Shown here one piece after another: positions 21,980 through 55,203 of a stretch of DNA of 64,000 nt. Position numbers and translations under genes: made by a program. The DNA lies in NCBI RefSeq assembly GCF_029931775.1, contig NC_079312.1, positions 119,658,872 through 119,722,871 on the forward strand, read 5' to 3'. The first letter of the stretch is position 1, and the number at the start of each line of letters is the position of its first letter. The stretch comes from Euleptes europaea (taxonomy: Eukaryota; Chordata; Lepidosauria; Squamata; Sphaerodactylidae). The notes under the pieces are model-generated. The model made no database searches. It had not been told where the DNA came from and was given only the letters and a program-made list of their open reading frames with translations.

Positions 21980-23002
21980 ACAACAATGGGAAACACCTGT
22001 GCCAGAACTAATGTAGTTGAAGAAAATGGCAGCACGAGGGCTCAATAATATGATACCACACGGGGTAAAGGTAAACCAATAAACATGCAAAATAAAGTTA
22101 TGAATGGAAGGTAAACAGTCAATAAATCATGCAAGCACTTCTAAATGTATGGACAACATTTATAGCATGGAATCAACAATGCGTCAGAATGAATAAATTG
22201 AAAAGCATTAAATCATGCAGTAAACAACATATATGGCATAGAATCGACTATGCATCAAAATAAATAAATAGAAAAGCATTACATCATGCAGTAAACCACA
22301 AACATACAGCACATCAAGGTGCTCCAAAAAGAATACAGTCCACAACGGGTAGGAAGGTATCCAGTCCAGGACAAAAGGTCCAATATCAACGTTGCTAGTA
22401 TTTATCAGCCCGTAGGCTACAGAGTAAGTCGGTAGGTTCAGATGACCGTCGGCTAGGGAATGCGTCTATATGGAATTCAAAAGCGCATGTGTCCTCATCT
22501 AAGCGGTCACTAGCAACGTTGGAGCTGAAGAAAGCCTTTGAAACGTGCCTCACGACTAGCCACACGTTCTCCCTTTTTATGTTGGTTCTTTTCCTAGGCT
22601 GTACGACTTGGATCTTTATGCTTATCATTTCCTTGGACCTTTGATATTGGACCTTTTGTCCTGGACTGGATACCTTCCTACCCGTTGTGGACTGTATTCT
22701 TTTTGGAGCACCTTGATGTGCTGTATGTTTGTGGTTTACTGCATGATGTAATGCTTTTCTATTTATTTATTTTGATGCATAGTCAATTTTATGCCATATA
22801 TGTTGTTTACTGCATGATTTAATGCTTTTCAATTTATTCATTCTGACGCATTGTTGATTCCATGCTATAAATGTTGTCCATACATTTAGAAGTGCTTGCA
22901 TGATTTATTGACTGTTTACCTTCCATTCATAACTTTATTTTGCATGTTTATTGGTTTATCTTTACCCCGTGTGGTATCATATTATTGAGCCCTCGTGCTG
23001 CC
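21980..23002 (+). mobile_element. Penelope-like element with 362-bp inverted arms
   Basis: It is 1023 bp, flanked by the 14-bp duplication AGTACCTGGAGGTT (21966-21979 and 23003-23016). Arms 22028-22389 and 22641-23002 are each 362 bp and almost identical in inverted orientation. The 251-bp spacer holds a hammerhead motif. A 48-bp unpaired extension lies at the left. No open reading frame of note, so it is non-autonomous or a remnant. Confidence 0.75.
22514..22584 (+). ncRNA. Hammerhead ribozyme motif, type I, closed stem III
   Basis: The core is CTGAAGA (22525-22531; A at the variable position is allowed), then GAAA (22540-22543). Stem III is ACGTG (22543-22547) with CACGT (22563-22567), and the cleavage site follows T22568. 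Stem I is GGAG (22521-22524) with CTCC (22569-22572), plus CAAC (22514-22517) with GTTG (22581-22584). Relative to the 18.5 kb copy, an A-U pair in stem I has become G-C. Stem II is short (AAG/TTT). Confidence 0.78.
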
Positions 23003-23230
23003 AGTACCTGGAGGTTGGCAACCCTACACACACCCCTTACTGGATGCAGTAGCTGAACTTGCTGGAGAATGACAGTTGTTCAGAGAGTGGTTGTCCCTGG
23101 CGGCTGCTGTGTAAGGGGACTTTTGCTAGTATATGCAAGCAGCTGCAGGAAGAACTTTCTGCTTCTTTTATTCTCTCTACTTACCCCCCCCCCCCTTTCA
23201 GCAGTCAGGGGAATAGTTACTTAGCAGCTA

Positions 23231-23462
23231 GTGAGTCCTTAGCAACGCTTACTCCTCCTTCTCCCCCTCCCTTCTCTTCCTCCCACCTTTTGACCAATGG
23301 AAAGTATTGGAAGGGTGTATGTCACAAAGGGTGAGGGCGGGATAGAAGCCCTGTGTGGGAGGGAAGCATGCAAAGATGTTGCTACTGGGCATTGGGTGAA
23401 CAGCAGCCTGTGGATACAGGTGGCTCCCTCCATCCCTCTGTCTTCTCTTACGCCGCAGACAG
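23231..23462 (+). promoter_or_regulatory. Candidate TEKT3 promoter and non-coding first exon
   Basis: Within ~230 bp there is an RFX-type half site AGCAAC (23241-23246; the left half of the X-box is poor), a CCAAT box (23294-23298), a GC box GGGCGGG (23335-23341), then a textbook donor ACAG|gtgagt at 23462/23463. The strand fits TEKT3, whose coding exon 1 needs an upstream non-coding exon and whose family is driven by RFX and FOXJ1 factors in ciliated cells (general knowledge). The stretch is free of recognised repeats, in contrast to the MITE that ends at 23026. Linking it to TEKT3 is inference. Confidence 0.35.
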
Positions 23463-24595
23463 GTGAGTGACAGTCAGTGTGGTGACCCAGGAGCCCTCTC
23501 CTGGCAGCAGAGAGGGAGAAAGCTACCAGCTTCACCGAACACACTAATTTGCCAGGGAAGGACACCTTGCCCTATTGTCGCCTGGGCATTTAATCCTAGG
23601 TGAATATGAAACCATAAGATGCTCACTTAGGCGCAGGGCAAATGACTGTCTTCGAAACTGTGTCTCCTCCAGAAAGAAATGTGTATGCCTGTCCAAAACA
23701 GGCAAAGAGATGCAGTAGCCAGTGACAGAAAGTCAGAATATATTCTTGCACCTCTCAAAACAATCTACTGTACAGATACCAAGGGAGCCACTTATAGATA
23801 ATGAAGACAAAAGAGTGTGGTGGAAGATCTGCAATACAATGGGAAAAAGAGAGGAGAGGTGTTCTGTGGGAAAGAGAAGAAACTGGAGTTTTTTAAAAAA
23901 AAATCAGAGAAGTGGGTAATTATGGAAAACAGATTTAAATTATGTTTATTATCTGGTTTAACTCCTTGTTAAATGCAGAGGTGGGATTTAAATGGAGCAT
24001 CGTTTATTTGTGGAAATAGATACGAACATCTCCACTCCCTCTTTTCTCTGAATCTCCTGTTTCCAACTTCTCAATATGCACTGAATGTAAAAATGGACAG
24101 ATCTTAGTCGTTTGTGTTAGGAAAAGCAACAGACTTCTTTTCAAAAATCACCACTCGGCAAAAGTACAGAAAAAAACGTGTCCTTTGATTGTGCTTGCCT
24201 TGGAGATTGGTTGGGGCTCTGAGTTTATAGGTTTGTGGCCCCAACATGTCTCACAAGGGACTGAATTACACATTTATATCCTGTCCTTGTCCATTATGGG
24301 ACTCAAGATAGCATACCTAGCATTTCTATGGCTGTTGATCTGACTCATATCTCCTTAGCTTCAGCAGATTTCAGCTGTATCATATACTCTCCAACCTGGG
24401 ACAAGTAGTTGGTATCATGCGGAGAGATATTTAAAGTCAGGTACCTGGACACCAGTCTGAAACCAGAATGCGCTTTTACAAATGAAGAAATTAAATATAA
24501 AACACTATCTATTTTGAGGGGTTAAAATGTCCATTGTCAATTTGTCACTGGTTTGCTTAGGTGTGTAATGAGAGTCATTGGGCTATATGGCAAGA

Positions 24596-24745
24596 TGTAG
24601 AGATAGCATGGTATAGTGGTTCAAGTGGTAGACTATGATCTGGGAGACCCAGGTTCAAATCCCCACTCTACCATGGAAGGTCCCAAGGTGAGATTGGGCC
24701 AATCATTGTCTCTCATCCTGACCTAGTTTACACGGTGGTTGTTGT
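24596..24745 (+). mobile_element. Old tRNA-derived SINE head
   Basis: CATGGTATAGTGGTTCAAG (A-box region) and CCCAGGTTCAAATCCCC (B box). Related to the (CTT)n-tailed family but diverged and short. A similar fragment lies at about 11420-11520. Confidence 0.55.
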
Positions 24746-25682
24746 TATGAAGGAAGAAGAAAGAACAACATATTAATTTTCTTTGGATTGCCATTGGGGA
24801 GAAAAGCAGTGTATAGCATGTGCCTGGTGACAAACAAAAATTTAAAAAATCAGTCTTTTATCAATTTGTTTTGCATTTACTTATGAACTGCCCATACCAA
24901 GTGATCAAACAGTGTATGGTGGATAGAATAAAGAAATAGGAGACATGGTTTGGAAAAGGACTAGTCGCAAAGCAGAGAAAATCTAAGAACAGCAGAAATA
25001 AGCGAGAATGGAAGACATTATGGATGTTGGAAGGATTTAAAAGAGGCAATGGAGTTTGCTGAACAGATAGAGGGGGACACTTGTAGACAATAGAGAACTG
25101 TGTGGGAGAAGGAACAGCAGTAGATGTGAGAAATGGGAAAAGTGACAGAGGGCAATGGCAAATGTGAAGAAGACAAAACAAGAAAGTTAGCTAGCTGTTG
25201 TGCTGAGGAAAGAAACACAACAGTAGGAAAGTCTTAGAAGCCAGTTCAGAAGGCAACATGGCTAGCATAGAAGGAAATCTGATCAAAGTTCTAAAAAATG
25301 TGTGAGCCTAATGCAAGCAGAGGGTAGAGCTACTTGGCCTCCATTTAGTGGGTAACCAAAGAAAATAAAGTTTTATGTTGGATGTGAAGAACTTCTTAAA
25401 ATAAGAATGATTTACAAGTAACACAAATGGAGCTGTGGAGTGTCTGTCATTGGGAAGTCAGTTGGCTCCTTCAGACTGTGAGGAAACATCTGGCAGGAGG
25501 TATTCATCAACAACACATCTTACTATGGTCCTGTGGAGAGTACTGATGACAATTCAAATTAATCTTCACCAGCTGGAGTACTTAGTCTAAGGAACAAAAT
25601 GAAATTGAACAAATGCCCTTGTGAGACATCACACATTGTGACTGAGAATAAATGCATTGATAGGGGAAAAAATACATTGGAC

Positions 25683-25742
25683 ACAATCCACCATAGAGTT
25701 CAATGGGCTTAAGAGTGTTTAACTCTGGGTTGGACTATAGGC
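25683..25742 (+). repeat. Short palindromic MITE-like repeat
   Basis: A CAATCC ... AGTTCAATGGGCTTA ... AACTCTG arrangement. The same pattern is at about 40318-40385, 53365-53442, 58892-58976, 61161-61236 and 62254-62340. Best copies are near-palindromes around a CATTGACNTCAATG-like centre. Confidence 0.5.
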
Positions 25743-25773
25743 CAAATATAGAAATGGTTAGAGGAAGGGCTGT

Positions 25774-25978
25774 GGGGAAGGGCTGTGGCTCAGTTAGAAT
25801 GCATGTGCTTTGTATGCAGAAGGTTCCAGGTTCAGTCCCTGGCATCTCTGGTTAAAGGATCAGATAGTAGTCCTGTATTTGAGACCCTGAAAAGCCTCTG
25901 CTAGTCAGAGTAGACAGTGCTGATGTTGATAGACCAATGGTCTGACACAGTATCTGACAGCTTCATGTATTGATGCGT
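25774..25978 (+). mobile_element. tRNA-Ala-derived SINE, diverged
   Basis: GGGCTGTGGCTCAGTTAGAA, B box GGTTCAGTCCC, and tail GACAGCTTCATGTATT. Older than the 9.35 kb copy. Confidence 0.8.
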
Positions 25979-26469
25979 TCAACCCAGCAGCTGAAAGGCA
26001 TAATTGTCAACATCTTAGTATTGGAATGCTATTGCAACCCAACCAAATGACAGTTGGGAAGGCAGTAAGGAAACAGCGTATGGAAGAACTGTATGAAATT
26101 TAATGTAGGTTGTTTCTGAATTGTGTGACAAGCAGTTAACAATAGTACAAGTGCAATAAGTATTTAAAAAAAGTAATTCATCTTCAATACCTTTGATCTT
26201 TATGGATTATGGAGCACATATAAAGCAAAGTGTACTAATATTTCAATATGTTATTTGTGATTTTTATTTTAATATCCTTCGTTATCTTAATTTTCTGTGT
26301 GTAATGCAAATGTTACTATGGTTGATTTTTAAAAATACTTTTAAAATTTCAAGCTTCAAGGTGTCGTATTTACAACAACATCTTTTTTTACTGTGTTGTA
26401 GGACGCAGGTAGAAATACAGATACATAAATGAACGCTAAGTTGTCACTGCATCTTCCTGTTTGTTCGCT

Positions 26470-26555
26470 GAAAGAAGGGAGATTTCCAGGGGGGCGCTGA
26501 GTAATTTTTTTTTCTGAAAAGGGGGCGGTAGGCCAAATAAGTTTGGGAACCTCTG
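26470..26555 (-). mobile_element. hAT transposon terminus
   Basis: It ends AAGTTTGGGAACCTCTG, the complement of a CAGAGGTTCCCAAACTT terminal repeat. The AT-rich 26.1-26.47 kb stretch may belong to it, but no transposase was recognised. Confidence 0.5.
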
Positions 26556-27254
26556 CTCTAGTGTATCCAAACGGATCAGAGATTCATTCTTGCAACTGGA
26601 GTGAAGTTTCCCTCAGCGCAACGGAACTCCTTTGTTACTGTATTTGGTGTTATGTACACCTAGATGTTTACATTAGATCGCCGTGCGTATTCGATTTCCA
26701 GGGTGTAATTAGCTGAGTGAAAGGATAATGGGCTGCAAGTCAGCGTGCGGTTACTTGAAGCAATAATCTTTCTGTGTGGTCATACTCTCCAAGGTGAGCT
26801 TATTGAGATGTTTTCAGTATGGTATTACAGTGAAAAAGAAACTGTCAAAACCTTGGGTCATCTTTCCGTCCAAGTCTATTTACTTAATATTAATAGCATC
26901 CACACAATTTCTTTTCTGTTTACAAAAACATTTACTTTCCTCCACCTGGTCAAAATTATGCTATGCTATGTGGATTTTCTTATTTTATGTCATCACCATC
27001 AACTTAGGCCAACATTACAGATCTTGATTTATAAGTGTGGTTTCCGTATTAGACATGGAGGCTCAGTGCCTAGAAAGGGCCCCTATGTTGGAATTAGCTT
27101 GCTAGTGTTCGAAGATCACATTTTTCATCTCTCAGATTGCATGAACACCCACACAAGGACATAATAAGGGCCTTGCTGAACCAGACTAAAGCTCCATCTT
27201 GTCCAGAAACTTGTTTTCCTAGAGTTGCCAGGTCCACTAGCGAGGAATGGGGGG

Positions 27255-27455
27255 TAGGGTTGCCAAATCCAGGTTGGGAAATCCCTGGAGATTTGGGGAT
27301 GGAGCCTGGAGAGGACAGGGACCTCAACTGGGTACAATGCCATAAATCCCACTCTCCAAGTATCCATTTTCTCCAGGGGAATTGATCTCTGTAGTATGGC
27401 AATGAGCTGTAATTCTGGGGGAACCCCAGGTCCCACTTGTAGGCTGGCATCCCTA
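27255..27455 (-). mobile_element. hAT MITE family B (older relative of A)
   Basis: TAGGGTTGCCAAATCCAGG to GGCTGGCATCCCTA. Family B differs from A in the GAATTGATCTCTGTAGT and GAGCTGTAATTCTGGGGG blocks. Confidence 0.75.
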
Positions 27456-28572
27456 AGTCGACCAGATACCCTGAGAAACCCCCAAGCAAGACAAGAAAAT
27501 GAAAGTTCTCTCCTGCTGTTTCCCTCAGCAATTAATATTCATTGGTGTACTGCTCAGAACATGGAGGTTCCATTTTATATGTTCTTCAGCTATGGTTCTG
27601 GAGCCTAGATTGGCCTACAACCTAAATATGTATTGAACACATTAAAGGCAAATTGCTAACCTAAGATACTTATACAAGATTTGGTTCTCTAATCCAGATG
27701 TTACCTGACCAAACTGAGCCACAGAGTCCAGAGGTTCAAAGTCCAGTGCAGGTATTCTGGCCAGCAAGGCCCAACCTGGTCCAGTGTCAAGAAGTGACCC
27801 AAAGGTCCAAACCAGAACAAGGGAAAGGGTCCAGAACAATGGTGCAAACCAGAATGAATGATCCTAGTTGGCCAATCAGGTGTGTTGCTAGGTATGTAAC
27901 CATGTACTCAGCAGCTGCAGGTAGGCACAATAAAGCAAGCCACCCTCCCCCACCCAGGGTTCTCTGCATTAATGAGATGGAATGTGGAGGTGAAACTCCC
28001 TCCTGGTTCTGGCCTTGAAGTGGTAGATCTGATAATCTTACCTGCAGCTGTGTCACACTTCCATCTCCCCTCATTTCTCTCTCTGAAACTGCAAGATCAT
28101 TACGTTCCCAGAGAAAAGCCTTCTAAGGTTTTGCTAGGTCAAAGTCTGAACCAAAGTTCTAAAAGCAAAATTTGAAAGGCCAATAAAAAGCTGGAAAGGC
28201 CAGTTTCTTGACAATGAGGACTTTGAGTCAGATGATGGGAGTTTGTGCCTCCCAGACTCACATGTGCCCTTTTCTTCTCATGACTGGGGTACGTGGGAAG
28301 AAGTGGCTGCTGCCCTTCCTCTCCATGCTGTTTCCCTCTCAAACTCCCTGTGGAGTTGTGATTGGCTTCACTGCAAAATTTACATGCAGTCACATAAGTA
28401 ACGTGATTTTGAAAACGGAACCAATAGTGACTTTATGGGATGCTTTACTGAGAAAAAATGACACCCAGGGAAAGGAAGCCATTGTTTACACCTGCGTGTG
28501 AGAAAAAGTGCTCAAGTGAGTCTGAGAGGTGCAAAGCTCCCATTGAACCTCTGATTGAGACTCCTCTTGTCA

Positions 28573-28918
28573 CCTAACAAACACAAGAAGAAGAAGAAGA
28601 AGAAGAAGAAGAAGAAGAGTTTTATATGCCGACTTTCTCTACCATTTAAGGAAGAATCAAACCAGCTTATAATCATCTTCCCTTCCCCTCTCCATAACAG
28701 ACACCTTGTGAGGTAGATGGGGCTGAGAGAGCTCAGAAAGCTGTGACTCACCCAAGGTCACCCAACTGCTTCATGTGTAGGAGTGGGGAAATCAACCCTG
28801 TTCACCAGATTAGTGTCTGATGCTCATGTGGAGGAGTGGGGAATCAAACCCGGTTCTCCAGATTAAAGTCCACCACTCCAAACCACCGCTCTTAACCACA
28901 ACACCATGCTGGCTCTCA
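28573..28918 (-). mobile_element. tRNA-derived SINE with (GAA)n/(CTT)n tail, antisense, full length
   Basis: It starts with about 11 GAA units, then TTTTATATGCCGACTTTCTC. It ends at the complement of the A box, CGCTCTTAACCACAACACC. Confidence 0.88.
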
Positions 28919-29335
28919 TTACAAGGCTTTTGTAATGTGCAAAGAGACCTTATATGTCATTAAGGGAAATTGTTTATATGGCATTGATGACAGGTTTTGT
29001 TGTTAAATCAGAAAAAAAAATCTGGCAGTCAAACAAATGATGGAGCTGCTTTGGCAGACACAGGTATGAACTCTTGAAATCTCAAGGCCAGTTGCATAGA
29101 TGTTCCTTGTATAAAATCCGGTATGCAGAGGTGACCAAAGATCTTCTCTTGCTGAGACAGAAAATCCATATGGTGGGTTTAATAGTAAAAATGTAAAAAA
29201 TAATTGATAACTTGCTGGCTAATATCATTTTTTAAAAATTCCTCTTGCGGTGGCCTTCCTTTATTCTAGGTAGGGCCGGCGCTGGCATTGTTCATTGGGT
29301 TTCTCAATTAAGAGGTTCTGTGATTTTTCAGTTAG

Positions 29336-53078
<23,743 letters not shown>

Positions 53079-53235
53079 ACCAGAGCTGACCTCCAAAGAA
53101 GTTGGGGAGAGGGTTGAGAAATGATTAATGAATGAAAATGTGTCCAGGGGAGGCTTGCTCTGTTTCATTTTTCTGAGGTTTTTATTTTTAAAGATTATAT
53201 TTTCATTTATTAAAGGATGCTCTACACAGGAATTC
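53079..53235 (+). promoter_or_regulatory. TEKT3: TEKT3 3' UTR and possible polyadenylation signal
   Basis: An ATTAAA at 53209-53214, about 130 nt past the stop, is the nearest recognisable poly(A) signal. It is a common variant, not the canonical hexamer, and the true 3' end cannot be fixed without transcripts. Confidence 0.35.
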
Positions 53236-53438
53236 TGTCATCTCCTATGTTTGTCTAGTGTCATTTTTTCTAGTTGGATATTCTCTTTTACAGCACAGAG
53301 ACTTACCAACACCCAGAATATTGGCTATGGACAGCTAACAGGCCTGAAGTTCAGTACTGGGCATGCTTTCTCAGGAATAGGAAGTCCCTCTGAGTTTGAT
53401 GGGACTTACTCCCAAAAAAGCGTGCATAGGATTGTGTC

Positions 53439-53555
53439 TTAAGAACATAATAAGAACATAAGAAAAGCCCTGCTGGATCAGACCAAGGCCCATCAAGTCC
53501 AGCAGTCTGCTCACACAGTGGCCAACCAGGTGCCTCCAGGAAGCCCCCAAACACC
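53439..53555 (-). mobile_element. CR1 3' end, antisense
   Basis: AAGAACATAATAAGAACATA and TGCTGGATCAGACCAAGG, truncated at about 53555. Confidence 0.8.
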
Positions 53556-54409
53556 TTGATCCAATAGAAGGAAACACCTATGCAAAAGGAAAATGATGTG
53601 TCTCTTTCCCGAGTCTGGAAATTTGATCCTAGCATCAACTCGAGAGTGAGGGAGATGGAGCAAGAAGGATGAATCAAGCCCTCTGACCCCCTTCCTTTCC
53701 TCCACCTGAATGGATTATTGGCAGTTTCAAACACGATCCAACCCAGGCTGTATTTGTGAGGCCCCATTTCTTGGATCAGGCTTTCAGAGTGGCAATTTAT
53801 TCCTGTCTTCGCAACCGATAATTTTCGTCAGCTCAAATTGCCCAGCCTTCCATTTCTTTGTTTTAGCCTAATTTTTGAGGGGCGGGGGGATGGCACAATG
53901 AAGTCTGAACATACTTGGCAATTAGTGTAATTTAGTGCTGATGTTCAGTTTGTATTTTTAGGCACATGGAAGGATAAACATGAATTATTTGGCATGCAGT
54001 AAAACTTCCCAATGTATCCTGTTTCAAGCAATCAGACTTTTCTGTGATTTCCCCCCCCCCTCGTACTGAGAAATATGCTAGTTTCTGCATGTCATGTGCT
54101 GTGCATTTATAGTGTCCCTGGTGTACCACAAGACAACAGGAAAATGTATTTAAGTCTGTGGATGAGGATACCCAACAGCTCCTCTGTACAGGCATCAAGG
54201 CACATTTAGCAAAACATCAACTTGGTTCCTCCTGGAAACGTTTTGCATTCAATGTGTTGGTATAAACAATGAGGCACCTCAGAAGGGAGCTGAAGATATA
54301 ATAAACTAGTCAGTCTTATTTTAAATGTGTCCTTTCTATTACGCCCTGCCCACATGGCTAGTGTGGAGTGCACAGCCAGAGTTATATTTGTTGATCTGGA
54401 CAGATACAT

Positions 54410-54630
54410 TGGAACATAAGAACATACGAAATGCTGTGCTGGATCAGACCAAGGCCCATCAGGTCCAGCAGTCTGTTCCCACAGTGGCCAACCAGGTGCC
54501 TCTAGGAAGCCCACAAACAAGACGACTGCAGCAGCACCATCCTGCCTGTGTTCCACAGCACGTAATATAATAGGCATGCTCCTCTGATCCTGAAGAGAAT
54601 AGGTATGCATCATGAAACTCAAAGGTTCCC
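54410..54630 (-). mobile_element. CR1 3' end, antisense
   Basis: GGAACATAAGAACATACG to CTCTGATCCTGAAGAGAATA. Closely similar to 32523-32738. Confidence 0.85.
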
Positions 54631-54708
54631 TCTTATAAAACTGTCACCTGTAATTAGAAATCTATATAATCAGTAGCAAATACCCGATTCTTAACTAGCA
54701 TATATCAC

Positions 54709-54917
54709 TAGGGTTGCCAACCTCCAGGTAGTAGTTTGAGATCTCCCGCTATTACAACTGATTGCCAGGCGATAGAGATCAGTTCACATGGAGAAAATGG
54801 CCACTTTGGCAATTGGACTCTATGGCATTGAAGTCCTTCCCCTCCCCAAACCCCGCCCTCCTCAGGCTCTGCCCCAAAGTTCTTCAGGTATTTCCCAACC
54901 CGGAGCTGGCAACTCTA
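54709..54917 (+). mobile_element. hAT MITE family A, alternative 3' end
   Basis: TSD TATATCAC / TATATCAG (7 of 8). Ends GGAGCTGGCAACTCTA. Confidence 0.93.
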
Positions 54918-54987
54918 TATATCAGTCTCCATAACATATCAAGTTTGTTGCCATGAGCAATGGGCTAAGTCAAAGATGCAGTGACCT

Positions 54988-55195
54988 TAGGGTTGCCAGC
55001 CTCCAGGTACTAGCTGGAGTTCTCCTCGTATTACAACTGATCTCCAGCCAATAGAGATCAGTTCACCTGGAGAAAATGACCCCTTTGGCTATTGAACTCT
55101 ATGGCATTGGGGTCCCTCCCCTCCCCAAACCCCGCCCTCCCCAGGCTCCGCCCCTAAATATCCAAGTATTTCCCAACCTGGAGCTGGCAACCCTA
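54988..55195 (+). mobile_element. hAT MITE family A, perfect 8-bp TSD
   Basis: TAGGGTTGCCAGCCTCC to GGAGCTGGCAACCCTA. AGTGACCT at 54980-54987 and 55196-55203. Confidence 0.95.
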
Positions 55196-55203
55196 AGTGA
55201 CCT

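Larger units (their letters stand above)
21782..23026 (-). mobile_element. hAT MITE family A split by a ~1-kb retroelement
   Basis: TAGGGTTGCCAGCTCTGGG starts at 21782 and TTGGCAACCCTA ends at 23026. The insertion (21980-23002) lies 24 bp from the MITE end and has duplicated 14 bp of the MITE. Confidence 0.9.

Noticed and set aside
22028-23002. Inverted arms as a DNA transposon with long terminal inverted repeats
   Set aside because: The 14-bp target duplication, the unpaired 48-bp left extension and the hammerhead in the spacer fit a retroelement better than a cut-and-paste transposon.
26745-27164. 139-codon open frame
   Set aside because: Composition and content match no known protein, and it runs into repeat sequence at its end.
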